From positions 1-41,663 of the forward strand of contig CANFQC010000020.1 in assembly GCA_947449035.1 (NCBI GenBank): a stretch of DNA of 41,663 bases. The letters run 5' to 3'. Position numbers and translations under genes: made by a program. The notes beneath the pieces are model-generated. The model was not told where the DNA came from, made no database searches, and was given only the letters and a program-made list of their open reading frames with translations. This document shows positions 16,173 through 25,967 of this stretch, piece after piece (positions within the stretch are counted from its first letter, which is position 1; every line of letters starts with the position of its first letter). Source of the stretch: Actinomycetota bacterium. GTDB taxonomy: Bacteria; Actinomycetota; Actinomycetes; S36-B12.

Positions 16173-19100
16173 TCAGTCTCGACTCGGAGACGAGATAGAA
16201 CGCTGCATCAATCTGCTCGAGCGGAACGCCTTGAAGCTGCGACCAGGCCAGTCGGTAGATCGCCAGCTGCATCGGATCAAGGCCGCGCCCTGAGCCGGTC
16301 TTCCAGTCGGTGACCTCGAAGCGATCGCCGTTCGCGAAGACAGCGTCAATGCGACCACGTACGACTCGACCGCCAAGCACTAGCGAGAACGGGCGTTCGA
16401 TCGCCACCGGCTCGCGGTGCGCAAACTCACTGCTCTCGAAGGCTGCCTTGAGATCGGCAAGGGCCTCATCAGAGACGATCTCGTGATCGGCAGCACCCGG
16501 AAGGTCATCGGGGTCAAGTAGTGACTGCTGTCCGAAGCGGGTCTCGACCCAGGCGTGGAAATCGGTGCCGCGGCGAGCCTGCGGCGCGGGAGCACTCGGC
16601 ATCGGCCTCAAGATGTCGATGGCCAGGCCATCGGGATCAGTGAGTGCGCGCATCAAGGCACTCGCCGACATGGACTCAGGTGCGCGCACGGTGATCTCGG
16701 CGGCATCGCGTGCCGCGAGCTCGGCGATCAGTGAGTCGATCTGGGCGTCCCATCGCAGCACGCGATCGAGATCGATGCCGTCAAGGCCGGCAGGAACATC
16801 CGATGATGGCTCAGCGGCTCGCACTCGCTGCATTGACTCGAGCAAGGCCGCTTGACGCTCGGGATCACGGGCCGGCGGCCACGCGACCGAGGTCACACCG
16901 AGGGCGGGGTTGTCGGCTTCATCATCAGGCTTCGGAGACCACGTGATGATCTCGCCGTTGCCGCCTTCGCATGCTTCATGCACGGCGTCGAGGAAGCGAC
17001 TCGGGCCGCGCGGGTTGATCTGGGTCGGACCCCACCAATGACCAGTGACGGTGAGCGAGTACTCGGCACGAGTGAAGGCGACATAGGCAAGGCGCTGGCT
17101 CTCGAGATCCTCGATCGCCCGAAGCTCCTTCTTGTAGGCCGCTTGTTCCTTGGCCTTAGGCGAGTTGCTGCCGTTGGGGTACGAGCACAGTTCGTCGGTG
17201 GAGTCCTCGCGCAGCGGCCACGGCACCACATGGGCATTGGAGATCCAGGCCGGGCGCGCATTCGCAGACGGGAAGGAGCCGGTGCTGACGAATGGCACGA
17301 ATACGTGCTCGAACTCCAGGCCCTTTGACTTATGCACGGTCATCAACTGCACCTGATGCGAACGCGAGGCGAGATCCATCTTGAGGTCAACGTCGAAGCG
17401 CTCAAGATCGCGCAGACGGGTCAGGAAGGCACCGAGGGTGAACTCACCCTCGGCTTCACCGAAGGTCGAGGCGAGGGACATGAAGGTGCTGAGTGCAAAT
17501 TGCTGCTGCTCGGCGATTGCCGGATCAGCGAGCGACACCTCTGTCTCCAGGCCCGTCACATGCAGGATGCGACCGATCAGCTCGGGCAGTGGTTCTCCGA
17601 CATGACGACGCAGGGCACGGATCTCACGACTGATCTCGGCAAACCGCTCGAGGGCCTCACGTGAGTAACGGTCGGCGTCGCCAGGATCATCGGCGGCATC
17701 GGGCAAAGAGATGGCTTCGACGGGGTCGCTGCCCTTCACTGCCTCATCAAGGGCCTGATCAACATCGGTGACCTCGACCCGCGAGCGACCACCGGCCAAG
17801 AACGCCGCACGCGCACCTAGAGCAGCAAGGTCGCGCGGGCCGATCGCCCAGCGCGGGCCGGCAGCCAGACGAATGAACGCAGCATTCGCCGTGGGTTCGT
17901 GCAGCACCTGCAAGATGCTGCGCAGTTCAACGATGACGGGCTGAGCAAGCAGACCTGCCGCACCGACGAGTTGAGTGGGTACGCCCCGCACACGCAGCGC
18001 GGCATCGATCTCGGCAAGTTGATTCGAGGTCATGGCCAGTACCGCGATGCCATTCCAGTCATTCTTGGCGGCACCGATCTCGGTGATCCGATCAGCAACC
18101 CACTCGAGTTCGTCGGCATAAGTTTCGAAGAGACCTGCGCTGACGTGGCCCGGCCCACGGTTCGTGGCCTTGGAAGCCAGCGGTTGAACACCGGCGTGCA
18201 CATCGCGCAACGGGCGAGCTACCTCATTCGCCAACTCAAGAATGCCGGGGCCAGAGCGCCGGTTCTCACTAAGCGAGTAGCGCTGCGCCTTCGCGCCATT
18301 TGACCGCGGGAAGTGTTCGACGAAATCCTCGATATTCGACACGCTCGCGCCACGCCATCCATAGATGGCCTGACAGGGATCACCAACAGCCGTGACCGCA
18401 TGGCCGCCACCGAAGATCTCTTGAAGCAAGCGGCGCTGCGCAATCGAGGTGTCCTGGTATTCATCAAGGAGCACGATCGCGTACTGGGCGCGCAGTGCTT
18501 CGGCGACCTCAGGGAAGGTGCGCACGATCTGCAGGGCAAGGCGAATGTGATCAGCGAAGTCGTGCACATCGCGCTCAGCCTTGAGCACACGCCATTCGAG
18601 CACGAGTTCAGCGAGCACGATGCGCTCACGGCAGGTATCGACAAGCTCATGCCACGACTTCTGACGTTCATCGAAGCTCTCCAGGTGCGCGATCAGATCG
18701 CGATCATGGGCGATCAGCGCGGCTGGCGTGATGTCGAGCTCGGCGAGTTCATCATCAAGTCGTAGCAATGCCGTGGTGGCCTTCGCGGGTGACTTGCCAA
18801 GCACACCCAGCGGCAGAGAAGTCGTGCAAATGAGCCGATAGGCCAGTTGCTCGCGTGCGCCATCGCCCAGTAGCAAGGAGTCAGGCTCGCGACCCAGACG
18901 AAGTCCGTGCTCGGAGATCAATCTGGAGGCGAAGGAGTGATAGGTCGAGGCGAAGGGATCGCTGTCGATTGCCTCATCGTCAATGTCGACGTCAGCCACA
19001 GGAGCGACAAGACCGAGCTCGCGGACTCGCGCTACATCGCGACGGAAGGAATCGAGCAGATTGCCCGCAGCTTTATTGGTGAAGGTCAGGCCGAGTACTT

Positions 19101-19287
19101 GCTCGGGGCGCACATATCCGCCGCCGACCAGCCAGGCCACGCGTGCCGACATCGAGGTGGTCTTGCCCGAACCGGCGCCAGCGACGATGACTGCAGGCTC
19201 CATCGGCGCACTGATAGCGGCCCACTGCTCGTCACTGACCTCGAAGCCGAGAATGTCGAGCAGCTGCGCGCGCGTGAGATCGCTCAT
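16123..19287 (-). CDS. adnB: AdnB-like UvrD-family helicase with RecB-family nuclease domain
   Basis: 1054 aa. Walker A is GAGSGKTT (residues 37-44), Walker B LLDEYQDTS and motif III VGDPCQAIYGWRG; the motif-VI region reads LAYVAFTRAEY. The C-terminal RecB-type nuclease has GRIDAVFANG then FEVTDWKTGSG, giving the Asp...Asp-x-Lys catalytic set. In mycobacteria AdnAB is a heterodimeric motor-nuclease that resects double-strand breaks for recombination, with AdnB as the lead motor (family knowledge; Rv3201c). The ATG overlaps the end of adnA by 4 nt, which fits obligate stoichiometric synthesis. It overlaps the convergent acyltransferase by 50 nt. Confidence 0.92.
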   Translation of the reverse strand: MSDLTRAQLLDILGFEVSDEQWAAISAPMEPAVIVAGAGSGKTTSMSARVAWLVGGGYVRPEQVLGLTFTNKAAGNLLDSFRRDVARVRELGLVAPVADVDIDDEAIDSDPFASTYHSFASRLISEHGLRLGREPDSLLLGDGAREQLAYRLICTTSLPLGVLGKSPAKATTALLRLDDELAELDITPAALIAHDRDLIAHLESFDERQKSWHELVDTCRERIVLAELVLEWRVLKAERDVHDFADHIRLALQIVRTFPEVAEALRAQYAIVLLDEYQDTSIAQRRLLQEIFGGGHAVTAVGDPCQAIYGWRGASVSNIEDFVEHFPRSNGAKAQRYSLSENRRSGPGILELANEVARPLRDVHAGVQPLASKATNRGPGHVSAGLFETYADELEWVADRITEIGAAKNDWNGIAVLAMTSNQLAEIDAALRVRGVPTQLVGAAGLLAQPVIVELRSILQVLHEPTANAAFIRLAAGPRWAIGPRDLAALGARAAFLAGGRSRVEVTDVDQALDEAVKGSDPVEAISLPDAADDPGDADRYSREALERFAEISREIRALRRHVGEPLPELIGRILHVTGLETEVSLADPAIAEQQQFALSTFMSLASTFGEAEGEFTLGAFLTRLRDLERFDVDLKMDLASRSHQVQLMTVHKSKGLEFEHVFVPFVSTGSFPSANARPAWISNAHVVPWPLREDSTDELCSYPNGSNSPKAKEQAAYKKELRAIEDLESQRLAYVAFTRAEYSLTVTGHWWGPTQINPRGPSRFLDAVHEACEGGNGEIITWSPKPDDEADNPALGVTSVAWPPARDPERQAALLESMQRVRAAEPSSDVPAGLDGIDLDRVLRWDAQIDSLIAELAARDAAEITVRAPESMSASALMRALTDPDGLAIDILRPMPSAPAPQARRGTDFHAWVETRFGQQSLLDPDDLPGAADHEIVSDEALADLKAAFESSEFAHREPVAIERPFSLVLGGRVVRGRIDAVFANGDRFEVTDWKTGSGRGLDPMQLAIYRLAWSQLQGVPLEQIDAAFYLVSESRLIRPESFPDLQALLDPR

Positions 19288-22200
19288 GTGATCACCGGCA
19301 ATCCCTCGGATTGTGCCGGGCAGGCGGTGCGGTACGCGCAGCGTTCGCAGTGCTGATTGCGCCGTGCCTCGAAGTTCTCGGAGCGAATGACTTCGGCTGC
19401 CTCGCCGAGCTTGAGCTCCACCCAGGTGGGTGACTCACTCGGGAGCGGTGGCTGCATCTGGACCTGGGGAGCGTCAGATTTCGACGACTCGGCCTTGCGT
19501 AACTGCACAAGACCCGCGCCACCCACACCGCCTTCGGGATCACCGTCGATGCCGTGCTCGCGCACGAACAGTTGATAGACACCGAGCTGAGCATGTTCGG
19601 GGATTTCCTTATTGGCCGGCGGGTACTTCATGTTCTTGAGGTCAATGACCACAAGATCGCCCTGCATATTGCGCTCAAGACGATCTATCGAGCCGCCCAG
19701 CACGACATCAACGGTGCCGCCGTCAGGGGCGGGCACAGTCAGCGTGGCTCCAGCGCCCAGCTCAGTACCGACGAGCTCGCGATCGTGGCGCAGGTGGTAA
19801 TCGATGAATCGCGAGATGGCCACCCGAGCCTCGGCGCGATCGGCCTGCGACTGCCATGGTGCTTCAAACCGCAGCTCATGCCACACGCGATCGATATAGG
19901 CATCGACGGAGTCGAGATCAGCAGGCAGTTGCTCCTTGCCGATGAAGTCAGCAACCGCATGCACGACCGAGCCGAATCGGGTCGAGGGCGGCCGCGGAGT
20001 CTCAGCCTTGGCTTCCTTCTCCAGGAACCACGCCAGCGGGCATTCGAGAACAGATTCGAGGCCACTACCCGAGAGACCGACCGGCTTCTCGAGGGAGCGC
20101 ACCGGCCCCGCGCCCTCCGTCAGTGCACGAGTCGACCACCACTGATCCGGGTCAGCGAGCGGCACTCGCGCGTGCCCGCCACTGTCACGCACCTCCCCCA
20201 ATGCAGCCAGGCGCGATGCCGCTGCCTGAACGAGCTCTGGTGAGGAATCAGGATTGACGAGTACTTCGCGCAGTTCAGCAACCAGGCCATCGAGAGACAG
20301 GCGGAAACGCGGCCGCACTGTGCAGGCGATGGTTTCTACAACACCGGCAGCCTGAAGTTCAGCGATGAATCGACTCGGGCGATCGCCCTCGCCGGCTTTG
20401 GCATCGATGGTGGCGATAGTCAGGTAGGTGCGCGCACGCGTGCACGCGACATAGAAGAGGCGCCGCTCTTCAGCGAGGATCTCCGAAGGTCGTGCGGCAG
20501 CACCTAGACCCTCGGGGGTGAGTTGCTCTGCCTGCAGCAATGAACCACGGGCGCGGAGATCTGGCCATAGGCCTTCCTCGGCACCGACGACCCACACGGC
20601 GTCCCATTCGAGGCCCTTCGCACGATGCACGGTGAGCAGGCGCACCGCATCGCTACGAGCGGCACGCTCGGCGACCGGCTCGGCCGCGATGTGCTGTTCA
20701 TCAAGCGAGGAGAGGAAGACATCAATGCCCACCACGCCGGCCCGGCGATCGGAAGCACGCTCTGCTGTTTCGAACAGGGCCATCACCGCATCGAGATCAT
20801 GATCAGCAGTGCGTGAGCCGTGAAGGGCCGCGGTACGCAGGCGTTGCGGCCAGCCGTGGGCATGGCCGCCAGGGATCTCGCCGCACCACAGTGACCACAG
20901 GACCTCTTCAGGACGTGAGCCACCGGTGATGAGCAAATGCGCGCGACGAAGCAGCGTGCCGAAGGATTGAAGCTGACGATCGATGCGGTCATCGTCGATG
21001 GAGATCGACGTAGCATCTCCGCGGATGAGCTCGACGAGCATCGACGCGAGGAGTTCCTCGGACGAAGGAACCGGCGCACCCGGGTTCTCGTCGCGGAAGC
21101 GCTGGCGGCGCACCCGCCCGATGCGACGGATATCAGTGGCGTCAAGACCGCACATCGGCCCCGACAGTGCATCAAGGGCGTCAGCGGGGCGAATGCGACG
21201 CGGATGTGCACAGAGCCGCACCGCCTGCAGGAGTGCGGCCACCGCAGGCTCACTACGTAGCGGAATCTCATCAGCTGCAACAGCAACGGGAATTCCGTCA
21301 GCGAGCATCGCGCGTTGTACTGCAGCGAGTTGACCGCCCGTGCGCACGAGCACGGCCATCTGAGACCAGTCGAGGCCGTGATCGATATTCATTTCGCGAA
21401 TCTCGCGTGCGACATGAATTGCCCGCGAGGTTTCGCCGTCGTAGGTGGTGACGCGCACAGGCGCAGTCGAAGCGGACTCGTCGGCGAGCTGCGGATTGCG
21501 ATGCAGGCGCTGCTGCTCGATCGGAACACCGGCGTGCAGGCGATCACCGATGACCACACGCGCCGCATCACGAATGGCACGACCGAAGCGGCGAGTGTGA
21601 CGCAGCACGATGACCTCGGCCGGCGTGCCGTCGGGATGCGTGAAGGTCTGCGGGAACTCGAGGATGCCGCGCAGCTCAGCGCCACGGAAGCCGTAGATCG
21701 CCTGATCTGGATCACCAACCGCGATCACTGAGGTGCCAGGCCCGGCGAGCGCCGCCAGGAAGCGCACCTGCGCGGGGTCGGTGTCCTGGTATTCGTCGAC
21801 GTAGATCACGCGATAGCGATCGTGATACTTCGCGGCAATCGAGTCGATGGCCAGTCGATCGGTCGCGAGCTCGAGTAGCTCGCTGTAGGTCATGACCTCT
21901 TCGAAGTCTGCGACGTCTTGCTCCTGACGAGCAAGATCACCGATCGCACTCCAGGCGGGCACCCCTGAACGTGCGGCAATCTCGCGGAGCCGATCGGGGG
22001 TGATGCCCTGGCCGGCAGCACGGGCGAGCACGGCGCGCACTTCGTTGGCGAAACCGAGGGTCGAGAGTGCGGCGGCAAGATCATCGGGCCATTCGATGAC
22101 GCCGTCTTCGACGGAGCCGAGCAGCAACTCACGGATGCGTACGTCTTCCTCGGCGCCTGACATCAGCCGCGGCGAGATCAGGTAGTCGTCAGCGGTCTCG

Positions 22201-22568
22201 CGAATGACGCCGTAGGCAAAGGAGTGGAAGGTGGCAACCGTGGGCACGAGGCCGCCACCGATACGAGCGACGAGTCGATCGCGTAATTCGCCGGCAGCAC
22301 GCTTGCCGAAGGTGAGCACCAATATTTCGGACGGCGCTAACGGCGCACCTGAGTCGCTCAGACGGGCGGCCACCGCCTCGACGATCGTGGTGGTCTTGCC
22401 GGTGCCGGGGCCGGCGAGCACGAGCAAAGGCCCCTGGGCATGGGCGACCACTTGAGCCTGCTCGGGATCGAGGATCGCCGGGGCCGAGGGGGGAATCGGG
22501 CTCAGATCGAGCAGGAAGCGACTTGAGGAGGAGTTCTGCCCCGTGACAGCCCCCTTGGATGCGCCCAT
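19284..22568 (-). CDS. adnA: AdnA-like UvrD-family helicase with iron-sulfur RecB-type nuclease
   Basis: 1094 aa. Walker A is GPGTGKTT (residues 53-60), Walker B VDEYQDTD (257-264), then VGDPDQAIYGFRG, and motif VI RRLFYVACTRAR, so the motor motifs look intact. The nuclease domain has GGSIDRLERN and VVIDLKNMK. A Cys in LECPLAWFLEKE plus C1074, C1077 and C1083 (HCERCAYRTACP) resemble the four-Cys iron-sulfur staple of AddB/AdnA-type nucleases. It matches Rv3202c by order and partners the downstream gene. The ATG 22568 lies 38 nt from the divergent membrane-protein gene; TACCAA sits 6 nt upstream as a possible weak -10. Confidence 0.92.
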   Translation of the reverse strand: MGASKGAVTGQNSSSSRFLLDLSPIPPSAPAILDPEQAQVVAHAQGPLLVLAGPGTGKTTTIVEAVAARLSDSGAPLAPSEILVLTFGKRAAGELRDRLVARIGGGLVPTVATFHSFAYGVIRETADDYLISPRLMSGAEEDVRIRELLLGSVEDGVIEWPDDLAAALSTLGFANEVRAVLARAAGQGITPDRLREIAARSGVPAWSAIGDLARQEQDVADFEEVMTYSELLELATDRLAIDSIAAKYHDRYRVIYVDEYQDTDPAQVRFLAALAGPGTSVIAVGDPDQAIYGFRGAELRGILEFPQTFTHPDGTPAEVIVLRHTRRFGRAIRDAARVVIGDRLHAGVPIEQQRLHRNPQLADESASTAPVRVTTYDGETSRAIHVAREIREMNIDHGLDWSQMAVLVRTGGQLAAVQRAMLADGIPVAVAADEIPLRSEPAVAALLQAVRLCAHPRRIRPADALDALSGPMCGLDATDIRRIGRVRRQRFRDENPGAPVPSSEELLASMLVELIRGDATSISIDDDRIDRQLQSFGTLLRRAHLLITGGSRPEEVLWSLWCGEIPGGHAHGWPQRLRTAALHGSRTADHDLDAVMALFETAERASDRRAGVVGIDVFLSSLDEQHIAAEPVAERAARSDAVRLLTVHRAKGLEWDAVWVVGAEEGLWPDLRARGSLLQAEQLTPEGLGAAARPSEILAEERRLFYVACTRARTYLTIATIDAKAGEGDRPSRFIAELQAAGVVETIACTVRPRFRLSLDGLVAELREVLVNPDSSPELVQAAASRLAALGEVRDSGGHARVPLADPDQWWSTRALTEGAGPVRSLEKPVGLSGSGLESVLECPLAWFLEKEAKAETPRPPSTRFGSVVHAVADFIGKEQLPADLDSVDAYIDRVWHELRFEAPWQSQADRAEARVAISRFIDYHLRHDRELVGTELGAGATLTVPAPDGGTVDVVLGGSIDRLERNMQGDLVVIDLKNMKYPPANKEIPEHAQLGVYQLFVREHGIDGDPEGGVGGAGLVQLRKAESSKSDAPQVQMQPPLPSESPTWVELKLGEAAEVIRSENFEARRNQHCERCAYRTACPAQSEGLPVIT

Positions 22569-22594
22569 GGTGCATTGGTACCACGCCCGTCTGA

Positions 22595-22600
22595 CACGAT
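22595..22600 (+). promoter_or_regulatory. putative -10 element of the membrane/pseudokinase gene
   Basis: CACGAT within TGACACGAT, 6 nt before the GTG at 22607; identical to the acyltransferase promoter element at 14871. Confidence 0.4.
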
Positions 22601-22606
22601 CTACTG

Positions 22607-24979
22607 GTGACGGTCGACCCGAGTGATGCCACCCAGGTCATCGAGGATGGCGTGGTGGAGCCGCGACTGCGGCGTCCGCTCGATCTCGTCCGCTTTGTCA
22701 TCGCCCTGGGGATCGCCGGTGTAACCCTCTTAATCGCCTATTTCGCGACCAGCACGACCGCGGGCCTCGACTCTGACATCGCTTCAGGCGTGCAGAACCT
22801 GCCCGGACCCCTGGTGCTGATCCTGAACATCATCGGCGGCATTGGCACCTTGGGTCTGCCGATCGCCGCCGCCGTCATGCTGATCCTGCGCAAGCGGCTG
22901 CGTCAGCTCTTCGACGCCCTGGTGGCCATGCTCGTCACGGTCGTGGTGCTGACAGCGACCTCCACGCTCATCTCGGGCTTCGGTAGCGATCAGTTGATGG
23001 CAGCCCTTGCCGGCTCGTCCAACCCCAACAGCGTCTCGACCGCACCGATCCTCGGCGGTCTCATCGCGTTCGTCACCGTCAGTCGCCTCATGGTGCGCCG
23101 CCCCTGGAACGTGCTCAGCATCGCGGTCGTCGGCTCAGTCATTGCCGTCACGGTGATTAGCTCATCTATCGCTCTCGCCGGCATCGGCTTCTCGCTTGCC
23201 ATCGGCTGGGCCCTCGGCCTGCTCACGCGATACGTCGTGGGCACGCCCACCACGCGCCCGAATGGCTATGAGATTGCCGCGACCCTCGATCGCAATGGTT
23301 ACCCCGTCACCACTCTTCGCGCGATCACGACGACCAAGCAAGGACGTCGCTACATCGCCACCACGCGAAGCGGTGGCCTGCTCCGCGTCACAGTCTTCGA
23401 TCGCGATCTCGAAGGCGCCGGTCTCATCAGCTGGCTCTGGACCGCTGCACGACTGCGCAATGAGCCGGGCACCAGTGCTTTTAACCTTCGTCGCTCACTC
23501 GACCACGCAGCGCTGATGGCCTATGCCGGTCAAGCCGCGGGCGTTGCCGCACCTCGCCTCTTGGTAGCAGCCGAGATCGGCCCCGACTCCGTGCTGCTCG
23601 CCTACGAACAAATCATGGGCACCACCTTCGACCAGATTGCCGATCTCAGCGATGCCGATCTTGAGGCAGCCTGGCGCGCGATTCGCACGATGCACGAGCA
23701 CGACCTCAGCCACCGCGGCCTGCATGCCAGCAACATGGTGCGCGATCTCGAGGGCAACGTGTGGTTGGTCGGTAACAACGGCGGCAGCATTGCTGCAGGA
23801 GATGTCGCGAAGCGCATTGACCTCGCCGAGCTGCTCGTGACTCTTGCCCTGCTCACCGATGTTGATCGTGCCGTGAGCACCGGGCGCACTGTTCTCGGCA
23901 ACGCTGGGCTTGCTCGCGCCCTACCGGTGCTGCAGAAGGTCGCACTCTCCTCTGCCACTCGCAAGGTCCTCCGCAAGCAGCGCAAGCTGCTGGTGAATCT
24001 GCGCGATGCCCTCGTCGAGATGCGTCCCGATGCCGACGTCGAGCAGATTCAGCTGCAGCGCATCAAGCCGCGCACGTTGATCATGATCATCGTCGGTTCC
24101 ATCGCCGGCTACGTGCTGCTGTCGCAACTGGCATCTGTCGACCTCGCCACGCTTCTTACCTCGGCCAACTGGTGGTGGCTAGGCGCAGCACTGATCATGA
24201 GCCTGATCACCTACATCGCCGCTGCATGGTCGCTTTCAGGATTCGTACCCGAGCACCTCAAGTTGCACCGCACAGTGGCAGCCCAGGTAGCGGGTGATTT
24301 CGCGACCCTCGTCTCTCCGCCGACCCTGGGTGCAGTCGCGATCAATCTGCGCTTCTTGCAAAAGGCCGGACTTCACCCGGCACTTGCCGCGGCGAGCGTA
24401 GGCGTCTCGCAAGTCATGGCCTTCGTCTTCCACATCTTGCTGCTCTTCGCATTCGGCATCGCCGCGGGCACGCAGCACGACTTCACGTTCAATCCCCCAC
24501 GTGTACTCGTCATAGCCGTGGTCGCCGTCGCGATCATCATCATGGGGCTCTTCGCAGTGCCCTGGGTGCGTCACACCATTCGCAAGCGCCTAGGCCCAAC
24601 CCTCAAGGAGGTCGGCCCCCGCCTGGTCACCGTCGCCCAGCGGCCGGTGAAGTTGATCGAAGGCATCGGTGGCATCCTGCTTCTCAACCTCGCCTACATC
24701 GGCGTGCTGGCCGCATGCGTCTATGCCTTCGGCGGCCACCTCAGCATCGCCGTCATCGCGGTCGTCTATCTCGCAGGCGCCACTATTGGCCAGGCAGCCC
24801 CGACCCCCGGCGGCCTCGGCGCAGTCGAAGCAGCGCTTTCTGCTGGCCTCACCGCTGCAGGCCTCGACGGCGGCACAGCAGTCTCGGCCGTGCTCGCCTA
24901 CCGACTCGTCACCTTCTGGCTCCCGACCATTCCGGGCTACTGGTGCTTCACCTGGTTGACCAAGAAGGGTGCTCTCTAA
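22607..24979 (+). CDS. three-part membrane protein: N-terminal TM block, kinase-like domain, UPF0104/LPG-synthase-type TM block
   Basis: 790 aa. An N-terminal block of about six helices (residues 29-210) is followed by a soluble kinase-like region (about 218-470) and a C-terminal lysylphosphatidylglycerol-synthase-type flippase/TM region (490-790, with APTPGGLGAVEAAL). In the kinase-like part the catalytic loop reads HRGLHASN (369-376), where a kinase would have Asp in HxD, and the DFG position reads VGNNGG, so it looks like a pseudokinase. The aminoacyl-transferase domain of MprF is absent, so lysinylation of lipid is not supported. Homologous fusions occur in actinobacteria without known function. 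It is divergent from adnA by 38 nt. The start is a GTG, probably leaderless. Confidence 0.82.
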   Translation: MTVDPSDATQVIEDGVVEPRLRRPLDLVRFVIALGIAGVTLLIAYFATSTTAGLDSDIASGVQNLPGPLVLILNIIGGIGTLGLPIAAAVMLILRKRLRQLFDALVAMLVTVVVLTATSTLISGFGSDQLMAALAGSSNPNSVSTAPILGGLIAFVTVSRLMVRRPWNVLSIAVVGSVIAVTVISSSIALAGIGFSLAIGWALGLLTRYVVGTPTTRPNGYEIAATLDRNGYPVTTLRAITTTKQGRRYIATTRSGGLLRVTVFDRDLEGAGLISWLWTAARLRNEPGTSAFNLRRSLDHAALMAYAGQAAGVAAPRLLVAAEIGPDSVLLAYEQIMGTTFDQIADLSDADLEAAWRAIRTMHEHDLSHRGLHASNMVRDLEGNVWLVGNNGGSIAAGDVAKRIDLAELLVTLALLTDVDRAVSTGRTVLGNAGLARALPVLQKVALSSATRKVLRKQRKLLVNLRDALVEMRPDADVEQIQLQRIKPRTLIMIIVGSIAGYVLLSQLASVDLATLLTSANWWWLGAALIMSLITYIAAAWSLSGFVPEHLKLHRTVAAQVAGDFATLVSPPTLGAVAINLRFLQKAGLHPALAAASVGVSQVMAFVFHILLLFAFGIAAGTQHDFTFNPPRVLVIAVVAVAIIIMGLFAVPWVRHTIRKRLGPTLKEVGPRLVTVAQRPVKLIEGIGGILLLNLAYIGVLAACVYAFGGHLSIAVIAVVYLAGATIGQAAPTPGGLGAVEAALSAGLTAAGLDGGTAVSAVLAYRLVTFWLPTIPGYWCFTWLTKKGAL

Positions 24980-25001
24980 GCACCCGCTTCATGTGACCCG
25001 C

Positions 25002-25007
25002 AATAAT
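25002..25007 (+). promoter_or_regulatory. putative -10 element of the NIL-domain gene
   Basis: AATAAT 6 nt before the ATG at 25014. Confidence 0.4.
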
Positions 25008-25013
25008 GGGGTC

Positions 25014-25256
25014 ATGAAGAGCATGCATGTGCGACTGACCTTCCCGCCCGGACCCGCCACCGAGCCGGTGATCTACGAGATCGTCAAGCAGTTCAATGTG
25101 GTGCCGAATATCCGCCGCGCCTCGATCCAGGAGCACACCGGCTGGATGGTCCTTGAACTCGCAGGCGAGCAGGAGCAGCTCGATGCCGCCATCGCTTACA
25201 TGACTGGCCTCGGCGTTGATGTGTCCGACCCAGACGGCGACGTAATCGCCGGTTAG
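25014..25256 (+). CDS. NIL domain-containing small protein
   Basis: 80 aa starting MKSMHVRLTFPPGPATEPVI, with IRRASIQEHTGWMVLEL and a DAAIAYMTGLGVDV end: a ferredoxin-like NIL fold, usually found at the C-terminus of methionine ABC-transporter ATPases, where it senses ligand. Here it stands alone without transporter or ferredoxin partners, so it is a small regulatory or binding protein of unknown ligand. ATG 25014 is preferred over the in-frame ATG 24969, which lies inside the upstream gene; AATAAT is 6 nt before it. The VOC gene follows after 11 nt. Confidence 0.85.
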   Translation: MKSMHVRLTFPPGPATEPVIYEIVKQFNVVPNIRRASIQEHTGWMVLELAGEQEQLDAAIAYMTGLGVDVSDPDGDVIAG

Positions 25257-25267
25257 CGAGGAGCCAG

Positions 25268-25636
25268 ATGTCGATGCGCATGAACTACGTCGTTCTCTAC
25301 GTCGATGACACGGAAATCTGCCGCCAGTTCTGGTTAGAGCAGGTGGGCATGATCGAGAAGGGCCGTATTCAGGTCGGCGACTTCGCGGTCGTCAAGGTCG
25401 GCTTTGCGGATCAGCCATTTTCCTTCGAACTCGTCCCGCTGGCGATGATGGCCGACAACCCCGATGGGCTCGATCTCGCGACTCCCTCCGTCGCACTCCA
25501 TGCCGATGATCTTGAGGCGGCCCACGCGGAGCTCGTCGCGCGAGGCGTCACGGCTGTCGACATCGGCGAGCACGGTGGCGTGCGGAGCTTCGCCTTCAGT
25601 GACCCCGAGGGTCGCTGGTTCGCGGTGACGGGCTGA
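25268..25636 (+). CDS. VOC superfamily (glyoxalase/bleomycin-resistance-like) protein
   Basis: 122 aa with a paired beta-alpha-beta-beta-beta layout: YVVLYVDDTEICRQFW at the start, then VALHADDLEAAHAELVARG and a C-terminal FAFSDPEGRWFAVTG, all typical of VOC proteins. Many members bind a metal, but the metal ligands and substrate are not evident. A Shine-Dalgarno GAGGAG lies 6-7 nt before the ATG and the NIL gene ends 11 nt upstream, so the two are probably one transcript. Confidence 0.88.
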   Translation: MSMRMNYVVLYVDDTEICRQFWLEQVGMIEKGRIQVGDFAVVKVGFADQPFSFELVPLAMMADNPDGLDLATPSVALHADDLEAAHAELVARGVTAVDIGEHGGVRSFAFSDPEGRWFAVTG

Positions 25637-25714
25637 CTCAGCCCAGTTCCATTCATTAGCTCACCTTGGACTGGTCGGTTCGCGGGATAACTCCCGAAAC
25701 CATCGGCTGCGCAC

Positions 25715-25720
25715 TAGCCT
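25715..25720 (+). promoter_or_regulatory. putative -10 element of the CDGSH gene
   Basis: TAGCCT 6 nt before the ATG at 25727. Confidence 0.5.
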
Positions 25721-25726
25721 TCGAAC

Positions 25727-25912
25727 ATGAGCGAAGTAACGATTACTGCCCTAGAGAACGGCCCCCTCGAGGTCTCCGGCATGAGCTGCGTGAAGAACGC
25801 TGCCGGCGAGACTCTCAAGGAGGGCGAGAAGCAATTCCTGTGCCGCTGCGGACATTCGGCGAACAAGCCCTTCTGCGATGGGGCTCATAAGAGGGAAGGC
25901 TTCGTTGGCTGA
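25727..25912 (+). CDS. CDGSH iron-sulfur domain protein
   Basis: 61 aa. CRCGHSANKPFCDGAH near residues 39-54 provides the three Cys and one His that bind a 2Fe-2S cluster in CDGSH (mitoNEET-type) proteins. Single-domain bacterial members are small redox or cluster-transfer proteins; the partner is unknown. The end KREGFVG is followed 55 nt later by a second in-frame-like copy of the same residues in the intergenic DNA (see findings). The start is ATG 25727 with TAGCCT 6 nt upstream, so it is likely leaderless. Confidence 0.93.
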   Translation: MSEVTITALENGPLEVSGMSCVKNAAGETLKEGEKQFLCRCGHSANKPFCDGAHKREGFVG

Positions 25913-25967
25913 TGCGCTTGCGCATCTAGACAACAGCCGACCGATTGCATGCGGCGTAGCCGCAGGT

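Noticed and set aside
16123-22568. Two adjacent helicase genes as a recent tandem duplication
   Set aside because: Their nuclease ends differ (iron-sulfur Cys in one, DWKTG type in the other) and the pair matches the ancient AdnA/AdnB arrangement.
22607-24979. MprF lysyl-phosphatidylglycerol synthase
   Set aside because: Only the membrane flippase-like part is present; the cytosolic aminoacyl-transferase domain is absent.
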